64,000 nt of DNA. It comes from Albifimbria verrucaria (Eukaryota; Ascomycota; Sordariomycetes; Hypocreales; Stachybotryaceae). Each line of letters begins with the position of its first letter. Position 1 is the first letter of the stretch. The notes beneath the pieces were generated by a model. That model was not told the origin of the DNA. It did not search any database and worked only from the letters and a program-made list of their open reading frames with translations. The translations under genes and the position numbers were made by a program. Positions 46,939 to 57,435 of this stretch are shown one piece after another. Where the stretch lies: contig JAHREC010000013.1 of NCBI GenBank assembly GCA_020081605.1, positions 5,952,001 through 6,016,000 of the forward strand. Reading direction: 5' to 3'.

Positions 46939-48776
46939 ATGGGCGGCACGGATATGGTAGAGAAGGGCCCAACCCCTGAGATTGAGTCTATTCCCGAGGC
47001 CCAATCGTCGACCGAAATGGAGCGTCAACAGAAAGAATCACATGGCAAAGAGGACTCCCAGGGCCAATTCCTGCGTCAGCCTCGCCGCAGCCTGCATTCA
47101 ATAGGGACTGGCGGTTCTGGATGATTATGGTCAACCTCACATTTGCGGTCCTGCTAGCTGCTCTTGAGAACACCGTTGTCATAACGTCGCTCCCAACAAT
47201 CGTCCAAGATATTGAACTGGGCAGCAACTACATTTGGGTAACAAATGTCTATTTCCTCTCTAGGTAGGGCACGAACATATCTCTTGCAGCTTCCGGTTCA
47301 TGTCGCCTCCCACTAACAGGTTACCAGCTCCTGCGTACAACCTCTTTTCGGACAACTCTGCAATCTTTTTGGCCGTAAAAATGTTCTGCTCTTCGTCTTC
47401 AGCGCATACGTTCTCGGCAGTGGCATTGCGGGAGGCGCAAATAGCGGTGCCATGCTCATCGCCGGGCGGGCCATTCAGGGCATCGGCAGTGGTGGTCTAA
47501 ACATGGCCGCCGACGTGGTTATATCTGATCTGGTACCCTTGAGATATCGCGGCAACTACATCGCCATGTTACTGCTAGTCGGCACGGCTGGCTTTGCGAT
47601 TGGCCCTTTCGTTGGGGGATCATTGTAGAAAATACTACTTGGCGTTGGGTAAGTCGGGCAACATGTCATGTGGGTTCAAACTTGAGTTAATGGTCTTACA
47701 GGTCTTCTATCTCAACGTTCCTATCGGCGGTGTAGGCATCATCATTACCTACCTATTCTTGAACTTGCGATGGAACCGCACCGAGTCGGTTAGTGCCAAG
47801 CTTCGCCGGATCGATTATGGCGGAAACGCCATCATTATCGCCTCGACCGTGTCTATCCTCATCGCATTGACCTGGGGCGGTCCGATACACCCTTGGTCTG
47901 ATTATCGCGTTCTGGTCCCTCTAATATTTGGCCTTGCCGGCCTTGTCGGGTTCATGTTTTATGAAGCATCCGGTATTCCAACTGAACCCGTCATACCGAT
48001 CCGTCTGTTCCCCAACCGAACCTCGCGCATCATTTACGTGAACACCTTTCTTAACTCAATTCTCATTCAATGGTGTTTCTTCTTCTTCCCTCTATATTTC
48101 CAGGCAGTGAAGCTGTCTAGTCCAGCATGGTCCGGGGTGCAAATGCTACCTGTGACGCTAATAACGATTCCCGCCGCAGCGTTATCAGCCATGGCACTCT
48201 CCAGATGGGGCAAGTTCAAGATCCTACATCTTTTGGGCTTCGCGACGGTCAGCGCTGGTATTGCTATAATTGCAGTCCTTGAGCGGGATAGCTCTACTGC
48301 TGCATGGGTTTTGATCCAGATCCTACCGCTGTGGGCACAGGCTTCTTGGTTAATACAATGCTTCCAGCTTTTCAAGCTTCGGTAGCCGAGTCGGACCAAG
48401 CTGCAGCCACGGCCACTTGGAGCTTCATTCGATCATTCGGGCTTATCTGGGGTGTTGCCGTTGCGGGGACTGTGTTCAACTCATACATTAAGAGCTATTC
48501 ATACATGATCGAAGACGCAGCTGTGCGGGAACATCTCCGTAATGGCGACGCGTATGGGAGCGCAACCCGCGAATACGTCATGCACTTTGCGGAACCTGTT
48601 CGAACACAGATACAGCTGGTTTTCTTGGGCGCTTTGAAGAAAGTGTTTATCATTGCGGTAGCATTTGGGGGACGGCGTTTATCATTGCACTGTTTGAGAA
48701 GAATATTCCCTTGAGAGAAGAGATCGATACCGAGTACGGACTTGAGGAGCGAGAACAGGCCACTTCGAAGGACTGA
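46939..48776 (+). CDS. MFS transporter, DHA2 (14-TM) drug:H+ antiporter family
   Basis: An acidic cytosolic N-terminus is followed by TM1, VNLTFAVLLAALENTVVITS, then LPTIVQDI, the DHA2 signature. Further landmarks are QPLFGQLCNLFGRKN (motif A), AGRAIQGIGSGGLN, and IGPFVGGSL-ENTTWRWVFYLN. The C-terminal half has further TM helices. The end is EERE then QATSKD. Introns are 47264-47327 and 47649-47701. Four single-base losses (about 47061, 47624, 48327 and 48665) break the frame. With them the exon sum is 574 codons plus stop. Expected role is plasma-membrane export of a small toxic or secondary metabolite. It is transcribed in the same direction as the hydrolase fusion 360 bp upstream and the Zn2Cys6 gene 0.7 kb downstream. 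Confidence 0.88.
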
Positions 48777-49484
48777 GGCTGCATAGCTATTCACAGTTGA
48801 TGTTTCTTTTCGGCATTCATACTCATCTTTCTTTATCATGACATACACAATAGATAGTTTAAAACATTGTAATGGCATTTATTAATTACAAGCTGGATCC
48901 CGCGGGCAACCGTCGGGTGTCGCTATCCACAATCCGTAACACCACAAATCATCAGCCACCCGGTTGCGCGTTACCACCGCCTAGGAGACGCTAACTCAGT
49001 TGAAAGCAAGGATTAGTCCCAGCAATGACTTAGGGATCATAATAAGGGGGTGCTGAAGCCGAGGGTCTCAACGAATGATAGGTCTTAGAAACAAATGTAC
49101 ACTACCTGGCTCTTAGCTGGTAATCCACATGAAGCATTTTATAGCTGAGGCTATACTTTCTAGTACCGGAAATGCTAGTTTATTCCTGCGAAGAAGAATG
49201 TATTTGGATGTACGCGAGCTGATTCAGCAATCGTGGAGCATTTCTATCCCTGCCCTCCCTGCCTTCCGCTCGTCTGGCGGATGTTAGTCCGCGGGTTTCA
49301 TGTCTATCCGCAAAGCCTCCGAGCGTAAGCCAAAAGCCTCCGAACAGGATTCACTTCCTTCGGTGACATCTTCCTATAAGCTTCTGTTCCCTCTAACTTG
49401 TGGTGGAACTCTTTCTGGTGCGTTGAAGGTTATGTCATACTGAAAATAAAAATTTAAAAAAACCCTCCGGACATTGTCGTGGAG
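48777..49484. other. promoter region of the Zn2Cys6 gene
   Basis: 0.7 kb with no supported ORF. An A/T-rich stretch lies just upstream of the start codon (49439-49462). Confidence 0.5.
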
Positions 49485-50704
49485 ATGCATTCATCAACAC
49501 ATCCAAACCAAGTCCGCTCGGCGTGCGAGCGTTGTCGGCGACAAAGCTCCGCTGCCTCCGGGACCCTGATTCTAACCCGTCTTGTGTCCGCTGTGCACGG
49601 CTTGGCTTCCCATGCGAGTCGGGGTCGCAGCGGAAAGTTGGGAGGCCGCCGAAGAAGGATGCGTCCAGACGCAAACCCTCCAAGACGGACAAGGAGGCAT
49701 CGCAAAATCTTGAGGTCGTCGTTTCGAGTGCTTCGCCCAAACTGACGGTTCCTCGGATTGAGGATCTCACTGATGAACTTCTCACCGTCGATTGGTCTTT
49801 ACCCGTAGACCCATCGATGGCTTATGTTCAGAGCGCGACAATAATGCCGGATCAAGTTTGGACTATTCCTCGGGAGCTTTCACCTCCTGATTCTGAAGAT
49901 TCGGTTACAAAAGAAGTCCGGTGCTCCGATGCACTGTTCCAAACTCTGTCCAGAATCCATGTTGAGCTGCGGGCTGTATACGACGTGTGGACCAGGCAGG
50001 CGGCCAACATGGACTTTGACACATTCTTTTGCACTGAGCACACATCATTCAAGCCCATAGCTTCTACAAGAGCCATCCTGCAACTAGCGCAGCAGTTTTT
50101 ACTCGTCCTAAAGGCTATGCATCACAGGATTGGCACGCGTCCAGCGACGATGAAGGGTCCGCCTCAAGGGCCTCATGGGGTGCGCTCAGGGTGGACATGG
50201 AGTCCGATGATCTCGTATCTCACCCTGAATAGTTCTGAGAACGAAAACGGTGTTTCGCCGTCAGCCCCGAAGATCGACTCTTCATCTGCTTTCCTCGTCG
50301 TCTCCTGCTTCGTCATGCTCATAAAATCACTAGAGAGCCTATTTGCCATGACACATGCACGCTTAAATGACCTTTCTGACGGGCCCATACGATCGGGCCT
50401 GGCGATGCCAGAAATGATGTTTATTGACATTCCAATTGTCGAGTTCTCGTCGCAGAGTTTGCTCTTTGCCGAGGGCGTATTGCATCTCCTGAGCCAGATA
50501 AACGTCGTACTCGGGTTCCCTAGCCGTTGGTCTGGGCGAAGCATATGGACGGGCTTGTTATCAACACAGCGATATCGTGATCTGCTTAACAAAGAGTTGG
50601 GATACGTGGACGGGCTATGGTCCACTCGGCCCTTCCGTCTGACTGAAACGATTATTATGACGAAGGACTTGCTGCAAGAGCTTGCCATGATGGGTTACGC
50701 ATGA
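49485..50704 (+). CDS. Zn2Cys6 transcription factor
   Basis: The zinc cluster is at residues about 14-44. It reads CERCRRQKLRC, then LRDPDSNPSCVRC, then ARLGFPC, giving C-x2-C-x6-C-x9-C-x2-C-x6-C. A basic linker QRKVGRPPKKDASRRKP follows. The rest is an AflR-like regulatory region with no recognisable fungal_trans core. It has a short motif stretch FLVVSCFVMLIKSLESLFA. One A missing in the AAA run at 49543-49545 breaks the zinc finger itself. Adding it restores the sixth-Cys spacing and 406 codons plus stop. Given its position after the hydrolase and MFS genes on the same strand, it is a candidate pathway-specific regulator of that pair (inference). Confidence 0.85.
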
Positions 50705-50802
50705 CGGATTTTAACTACTATTTCATTTACGGGACTATTTCTCCTATTACATGCCGCAAATTACAGCGGTCACTAATTTATAATGTCTATTTCGGACTCA
50801 TT

Positions 50803-51854
50803 CTAAGCAGAAGTCGACTTTGAAGCCGTTCGAGCTCCAGCAGCAGACTGCTTCGGATCCAAAACAAGATTTGGTCGTGAAGCTTGAGCATGGATCAACT
50901 GTTCAGCCTTGCTGTATGCCTTATCGATCTCCTTGGTCTCTGAAACAGAGCTCAGTGGTGTATCATTAGAGAAGGATTTATCAGCTTGTCGAGCAGCCAG
51001 GATAGCTGCCGTTGCAGCCTCGTGGGCGGCGTGAATAGCTGCAACACCGGCGTCTACTGCGGCTTGAATGGCTTCCATGCCCGCATGTTCTACGGCCTGA
51101 ATGGCTTCCGCACCAAACTTCTGCGCTGCTTCAATAGCTCTTACGCCCGTTTGTTGGGCAACTTGGATGGTACTTGGCCGTGACGCCTTCACAGCCTCCG
51201 CGAATCCATTCTGCTGGACATCCTTCAAAACGAAGGGGAAGAAACCACGGCGCGAGTGTCCTCTGAAAACTGCCAGTGGATCCACCGGCATTTTCGGTGC
51301 TGGCTTATCATCAGCCCACGCGAACCACGTTGTTTCCTCGCTGACATTCAAGGCCTTCTTAGCACCGCTGGGATCTTTCCAGCTGCTGCAGCCTTGGCAC
51401 AGGATATTGGCCTTCCAATGAGTCTCGTTGGTGTATGAACCTCTAAGCAGCGTGGTGTTCATCTTTGTGTTCAATTGTGGAAGTTCAAGGGCCCTAGAAG
51501 TGGTCAGATCATATGTTATGTTGATTCAATGTTGGGACTCAAGGGTGTCTTACGTTGCATGTTGCGATATAACAGCGACTGATCTCCCGCTTGGCCATGC
51601 AAGAGTGATGGGGCTGTTCAACATCTCGCCACCCCAAGCAAATCCAAGCCACCCTACGCTGTTCGGTACCTCCATCTGCAGCACAACGTCAAAGGTGCAA
51701 TCGCATTCCGTGGGATGGCCATGCGGAAATATGCATCGTTCGCCGCATGCGCCTCTGCGAAGCACAGGTTCAATTCATCATCACAGTGGTATTTGGTTGC
51801 GGCAGCTCCTCAGACGAAGAGGCTTAAGATCAGAAGTATAGCGGAAATGCACAT
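50803..51854 (-). CDS. secreted cellobiose-dehydrogenase-type cytochrome (DOMON) protein with 11-residue repeat tail
   Basis: A hydrophobic leader MCISAILLILSLFV starts at 51854 and runs into an in-frame TGA, after which the frame continues GAAATKYHCDDELNLCFAEA. A further frame slip occurs before FDVVLQMEVPNSVGWLGFAWG and GEMLNSPITLAWPSGR. An intron of about 60 nt near 51.5 kb leads to SYTNETHWKANILCQGCSSW, then AWADDKPAPKMP. This pattern (Met in the VPNSVGWLGFAWGGEM region, Cys pair, then AWA and HSRRGFFPF) fits the haem-binding cytochrome domain found alone or fused to CDH. After it the protein has no dehydrogenase domain. Instead it has six exact 11-residue repeats (50974-51171) and a polar end. 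The TGA could be an error or make this a pseudogene. Confidence 0.62.
50974..51171 (-). repeat. six 11-residue (33-bp) repeats
   Basis: Consensus [AT]-I-x-A-A-x-x-x-G-x-x, six in register without gaps. The pattern predicts a long amphipathic or coiled (hendecad) helix. The 33-bp units are diverged at DNA level, so this is not a recent expansion. Confidence 0.8.
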
Positions 51855-52488
51855 GGTCGAGTAGGTTATGGGCCTTCAAAAAGCAGTATTACTTGGACGA
51901 AAAAGAGCTGTTGTGGTTGTTGCGCGTAAGTTGAGTAGAATGTAGAACATAGATTACGAAAGAGCCTTCTAAGTCGACAATCATCCTAGATTTATACATC
52001 ACCATGAATTCACCTTGTCGGGTTTCAGCAGGATACCTCTCTAGGACATGCTACCTTGATGAGCTAAAGATTTCTCTGCACGGATTCACTGGCGTAACCA
52101 TCCAAAATGCTGATACTGAACTCTATCCTGCCAGCGATGCAAGCAACTATCAAGGTGCGGCACATTTTCAAAGTGGGAACCTAACTGGGACGAGGCATCA
52201 AAGGCTGGATGAGGCACAGAGTTTTCTCATACTTAAGCTGCCTGTGTAAACTACGAACTGGAATTACTACTGAGCGCCATCGAGACTGCTATTGAAGCTG
52301 ATGTTAATACTACAGCGTCGGTAAGGTTGAGCTATTCCTAGAGTGGAGCCGTAGAATCATCATCTTTGAGTCGTTAGTTGATGCAAAATGACAGGATGTT
52401 ATATCAGAAAGACTTGCCTTGAGACACAACACCCGCTCGTTAGCACTAGATGTTGCCTTTATGTTCACTTCTTTGCCTGCTCTCTATC
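51855..52488. other. intergenic region before the 5S genes
   Basis: Upstream region of the cytochrome gene. One 81-codon ORF (52004-52249, plus) begins MNSPCRVSAGYLSRTCYLDE but has no family I recognise. I do not call it. Confidence 0.5.
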
Positions 52489-52607
52489 ACATACGACCAT
52501 AGGTGCATGAAAGCATGGGATCCCGTCCGCTCTCCCTTAATTAAGCATGTAACCGGCAGATTAGTAGTTGGGTCGGTGACGACCAGCGAATACCGGCTGT
52601 TGTATGT
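52489..52607 (+). rRNA. 5S ribosomal RNA, isotype copy 1
   Basis: 119 nt. Begins ACATACGACCAT and ends CTGTTGTATGT; these termini pair as helix I. The internal words CCCGTCCGCTC and TTAGTAGTTGGGT...GTGAC...ACCAGCGAAT are the conserved fungal 5S loop and internal-promoter sequences. Helix IV pairs GGTCG with CGACC. Helix II pairs GGT-GCATG with CATGTAACC, with one bulged A. A run of T follows immediately (TTTTTTT), a good polymerase III terminator. The flanks are unrelated to those of copy 2, so the unit is the gene itself and not a longer tandem repeat. Confidence 0.92.
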
Positions 52608-52680
52608 TTTTTTGTTGTTCTTTTTCTGTTTGGTGGAGTAGGAGTCGGTGTCATCACCAGATTGAGGTCGCGTATCGAGC

Positions 52681-52799
52681 ACATACGACCATATCTGCAA
52701 GAAAATACGGGATCCCGTCCGCTCTCCCTAAGTCAAGCTTGTAAGAGGCAGATTAGTAGTTGGGTCGGTGACGACCAGCGAATACCGGCTGTTGTATGT
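52681..52799 (+). rRNA. 5S ribosomal RNA, isotype copy 2
   Basis: 119 nt, same strand as copy 1, starting 74 bp after it ends. Identical to copy 1 over the last 53 nt and the first 13, with 12 differences in between. Helix II pairs TCT-GCAAG with CTTGTAAGA. Relative to copy 1, gene positions 14:66, 15:65 and 20:59 are all exchanged as pairs. The downstream T run is less immediate than in copy 1 (CTTTTT 7 nt later). Internal control regions are intact. Confidence 0.92.
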
Positions 52800-53777
52800 T
52801 ATCTTTTTGGACTTCATTTTTAATGTTCATTTTCATCTGATCTTGCTGTTGCTCCAGAGCACTTTGTTGGGGATGATGTGTAACATCCTATGAAAGAACA
52901 AAATACCAGGGATATGAAACTAAGCTTTAGTGCCACCACCATTTTACTCCGAAATCAATTCTCTGCAATTGAGAAATTATCAAGGATCTTCGATTCAGTC
53001 TCCCAATCCACTTTTGTTTCCTCTGGGGGCCAGGGCGGACAGCATGGTTACAAACAGTGATGTCAGTTCTCTGCCTGAGACGGGCAGCCCAGCTACCCCA
53101 GTCCAAAGATCGCAGGCTAATTGTTCGCTTATACTCTAACAACAAGCCTACAACCCATGGCTTGACATCCCGGTGGAAAATTCTGGAAACGTTCATTCTC
53201 AGGGTCGTCGGAAATATCGAGCTCTAAAACCGTTTGTTTGTAACAACTACCGAATAAATCCGGTCGATCCAATACCCTCCAGTCAAAGCAACAAACTGCC
53301 TGGTTTGCCGTAGTCTCAAATCTTACAAATCGGGCCTCAATTGCGGGCAAAGAGGAGCCACCTGTCGCCTCGCCACAGATTGGTTATTAATTGGTACAAC
53401 CAGTGGATGACGCCAGCCATATTCCCACCTTTGAGCGCCCTCTGTGTCCGTATTAGGCAAGTTTTCGCACACATGCTATCCTAGCTCTCATTGGCTCGGC
53501 AAGGCAAGATGCATCACAAACCGGGAAACAGACATTGACAGCTGCTTCACGCCGCAATAATGCAGACCGTCAAGTTGTACTTTGGTTATAATATAGTGTT
53601 ACACAAATTATTGAGTCCTCTTTGAATAGTATATAAAGGCCTTTGGCTTCCAGGCAAAGGAGTATTTCGAACCAGAGACAACTTCCCTTCAGTCTATAAC
53701 ACTTACACTACAACACAATCACAGCTCATCTTTATCTTACTTCAGGATCAAATACCTACTATCATCCTTCTATCACC
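52800..53777. other. intergenic region, SDR promoter
   Basis: No supported ORF. The 3' end is the promoter and leader of the SDR gene, with a clear TATA box and a CA-rich leader. Confidence 0.6.
53630..53637 (+). promoter_or_regulatory. TATA box of the SDR gene
   Basis: TATATAAA, 148 bp before the ATG at 53778, followed by a pyrimidine/CA-rich leader. A close match to the consensus suggests a regulated, inducible promoter (inference). Confidence 0.6.
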
Positions 53778-54939
53778 ATGGCTAAGAGTTACTCCATTGA
53801 GACCACCAGCGACGACCTGGCTAAAAACTATACCGACATCATCAAAGGCAAGACCGTTTTCGCGACAGGCGTGACCCATGGCAGCATTGGCGGCCAATAC
53901 GTCGAGTCCGTGGCTACTTCTAGCCCAGCACTCATCATTCTTGCCGGCCGAAGCATTGATAAACTACGCCGCGAGGCTGAGGTTATCGCTGAGAAGAGCC
54001 CCGATGTGAAGACGAAGCTGCTCGTTGTAGACCTCGGATCGCTGGCATCCGTGCGGAAGGCCGCCGAAGAGGTCAACTCGTGGGACGATGTTCCTGTCAT
54101 TGATGTCGTTTGTAACTGTGCTGGAGTTATGGCTCTCCCTTCAAGCTTACAGAAGATGGTTACGAGTCGCATTTTGCTATGAACCATCTTGGTCACTTCC
54201 TCCTCACCAACCTGATCATGGGCAAGGTTCTGGCTTCGCCCGCACCACGCATCGTCATGGTCTCCAGTGATGGGCACCGTGTCTCTTACATCCGCTGGAA
54301 TGATATCAACTACGATGTAAGTCATACTCACCACCCTCTATCTTCCATCGTAGCTAACTAGGACCAGAACGGCAAGGTATACAGCCCATGGCTCGCATAT
54401 GGTCAGTCCAAGACTGCCAACATGCTCATGGCCCTTGCTCTGGCAGAAAGGCTGGGCAAGAGAGGGCTTCTCTCATTCAGTCTACACCCCGGTGTCATTT
54501 TTGAAACCAATCTCTCTACACACCTTGATATTCCTGGGGTGGACTTCAGGGCCTATGTAAGCTCATTCATCCTGTTTATCTTGTTATCAGTGACACCCAC
54601 CTACCCAGCTCATATACTAACTGGCATTTTAGTGGATCTTGACCATGCCATGGGCTACTACTCCGGGGACCTACCTAACACGCCCGTCAGCGTGCAACAA
54701 GGCGCCGCCACGCAGACATATGCTTCTTTTGAACCTACACTCAAGGGTACGTTTAACTTATCAAGCCACTAATTCGAATTGTGCTAAGAATTATAGACCA
54801 CAATGGCGCTTACCTCCAAGAATGCCGCCTCGCCGACCCATACGTTGACATCGTCAAGCCCTGGGCCACGAGTTCCATTGAGGCTGACAGGTTATGGAAA
54901 CTGAGTGAGGAGATGGTTGGTCAAAAATTTGACTATTAA
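53778..54939 (+). CDS. short-chain dehydrogenase/reductase
   Basis: Classical SDR of the retinol-dehydrogenase/WWOX-like group. KGKTVFATGVTHGSIGG occupies the cofactor-loop position (TGxxxGxG-like). Then come LLVVDLGSLASVRKAAEEV, VCNCAGVMA (NAG-type motif), HFAMNHLGHFLLTNL, RIVMVSSDGH (catalytic Ser) and YGQSKTANML with YxxxK. The C-terminus has LPNTPVSVQQGAATQTYAS and DHNGAYLQECRLADPY. Introns are at 54317-54367, 54557-54632 and one after 54746. One C is missing in the CCC run at 54137-54139. A second one-base gap is needed at the junction near 54633. Substrate unknown. It lies 3 kb from the Zn2Cys6 gene and may belong to the same small cluster. Confidence 0.85.
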
Positions 54940-55235
54940 CCATATAATCGGCTGCTACATCAGCTATAATGAGATAATTGAATAGCCAAATTTTCTAAAT
55001 AATTCACAGCAAATGGGATATGAAGTTCTTCGAAATCGTGCGAAATCTTGGTAATCCAATTGGGTATCCTTGCTAGTCTATGCCCGTATTCAATCCCATC
55101 AACGCCAGCGCTCGATGCTAAATACCAATGAATGCAATAGAAAACAGCTATAAAATGAAAACACCGTTTATCCATATTTTACAAAACTCCAAAGACAATT
55201 TACCAAACCGAAACAGACGAAGCAAAGACTATCTA
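54940..55235. other. convergent intergenic spacer
   Basis: 0.3 kb between the stop codons of the SDR and ankyrin genes. A/T-rich, 3' UTR-like. Confidence 0.6.
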
Positions 55236-57435
55236 CTAAGACCTGACAGCACGCCACTCCTGAATGGCGGTTGGCTGCTGCACTGCATGTCCCTGACCGC
55301 TCAACCAAGCCCGACAAGCCTCGAAATGTGCGTAGGCACGGGGATCATCGTCGATGAGATTGGCCATCTTGATATCGGCTACATCCAACACGCTCCGACC
55401 TGCAGCGTCGCGGGCAAATACGTTGGCGCCGCGCTTGACCAATGTGCGTACAGCGAGTTTGCGACCGCAGCGCACGGCAATGTGCAGCGCGGTCTCACCT
55501 GCACGGTTACGCGCGTTGATCTCTGCGCCACGGTCAAGTAGTGTCTCGAGAATCTTGGGTCCAGTCTTGTAATCATCATCCTCAGGCAACTGAGCAGCAA
55601 ATGCCATAAGCGGGGTGTTGCCCTGATGGTCGTAGTGGTTCGGGTCAACACGACTATCGAGTAAGTCGTTGACGTAAGCTAACCGACGTTGCAGTAAGTG
55701 CTCGGACGAGTCGAGATTGTTGTCAGGCCCCTGAGACCTTCTCCGCTGGGTATCAGGCGTAGTAGGGAGGAGCGAAACCTCGCTAACATGCCTCATACTC
55801 AGGCTAGCCATGGCTAAACAGTGCAGACCATTGCGGCCATCTCCATCCTCTAGCTGAGGTGTCTGTTGGCAAAGCCTTACATATCTGAGCAGCTTTGAAT
55901 CCTGGATCATATCAGCCACGGCCGCGAACTCTGGACTTTGTTCAATCCCTTGTTGTGCGGTCGAGTAGTCGACATCCATGGCATCAGTGAACTCAAACTG
56001 GGAGCGTGGAACAACGTTGAAGGCATCTCGCTTTGCATAGTGTTGCAGGTCGAAACATTGCAGGATGTGGCTAAACTCAACCTCTTCTTGGCGCAGAACG
56101 TGGAAAATGTTGCGGCCATAATGGTCCCTGGTGTAAAAATCGAAATTGAGGCACATCAGGGTATTAACAAGTTGGTTGAAGCAGTTGGTATTTCCAAGCC
56201 AATTCCTGGTAGCGAGATGGAGGAATGTTTGTCCCGCGCTGTTCTGTGCATTGATGATTGGCGCGCAAAGTCCTGTACGTAGCGTACCGATCACAGAGCC
56301 GATGGTGCCGCGAGCTACCAGGAAATGCAAGACGGTGTTCCCAAAGTCATCACAAACGTTAACATCAGTCTGTGTAATTCCGTAAGACAAAATTCTGTCG
56401 CCGTCTTGCGTGAGAAGACTGCCCATGGTCCAAGGCGAGTTTGAGAATTCTTGGTTCGCCGGAGTGTGTGGTTGCTGGAAGGATGGTCCCATGTTGAGGA
56501 AGTCACCAGGGAGTGGATAAGGTCGCTCGCGGTAAACAGACGGCGCGTCATCATCATCGACCCAGGATGTCTGTGCTGGCTCAGGACGTTCCGATATGGG
56601 CGAGACACTTTGGCGATTGTTGTTGTTGGGTAAGGTAAACCTCTTGACCAACCTGCGCACGGTCCTGATGTAAGGCTCGGAGTAACCAGTGAGAACACGA
56701 TGAAACGATCCGGTAGTTTGGTCGGTGGACGACGACATAAAGGTAGTCTGTCGCAGGAACACGCCGAAAAGGTCGTTGTGATCCAATCCCAGGCCTTCGT
56801 TGGGGAGGCTGTGCTGCCACGAGATGTCTGCGCGCTCCCCTAGAAACTCAGGCGCATGCGCATGGTATCCAGACGCATTCAGGCCTGGGTACGGTGCGGA
56901 AGCTGACCAGTCACCAGCGGGAGAAGCGTTGCGGGTTGACGGCCGGGTTGCCGTCTCCACATTGAAGCTCGGGGCGGAGGAGAGATAGGGCATTGGATCG
57001 GAAAAGGAGTGGGGCGGCCGGTGGATACGGACGAGGTGCGCGGGGATCTCGTCGGCGAATTCGATAGCTCAGCGACTCGACGATCCATGTCGGTGTTGGT
57101 CTTCGGATGGAGCCAGCGGGGTTCCTTGTCGAGCATCGCATTGAGCTTCTTATTGGCCGAGTCCTTCCTGCGAGGCATTCATTAGACACAAGCTTCATAT
57201 GGCCGGGTTACTTGTCCACATACCCAGGTGCGGCATGAGGAGAGTCGGCGTAGATGAGATCTAGGATCTTATTGATCGGCAGCGTAGTGTAGAGGTAAAG
57301 GCGGGACATCTTGCGCTGGGCGGATCGAGTCCATAGCGGCGGGCGACCGGTCTGGTTCGTCGGGCTATTGCCAGCCGGCGACCGGGAGTTGTCCGGGATG
57401 AGTAGCGTGGGAGGCGAGGGCCGATGCGAGCTCAT
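55236..57435 (-). CDS. Clr5-like N-terminus plus ankyrin-repeat protein
   Basis: Starts MSSHRPSPPTLLIPDNSRSP. RKMSRLYLYTTLPINKILDL and the part after the intron (KKLNAMLDKEPRWLHPKTNT) resemble the Clr5 domain found at the N-terminus of many fungal ankyrin proteins. A long disordered middle follows. Ankyrin units are then DDFGNTVLHFLVARGTIGSV, NSAGQTFLHLATRNWLGN, DHYGRNIFHVLRQEE, DHQGNTPLMAFAAQL, NRAGETALHIAVRCGRKLAV and DAAGRSVLDVADI. One frame slip occurs near 57005. One intron lies near 57180-57230 (GTATGT donor, CTCGCAG acceptor). The last exon ends EWRAVRS. About 710 residues. Function unknown; such proteins are often nuclear. Confidence 0.75.

Noticed and set aside
52489..52799. Interpreting the 119-bp direct repeat as a transposon or LTR remnant
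   Set aside because: No target-site duplication or inverted ends. The unit begins and ends exactly as a 5S rRNA and has its internal loops.
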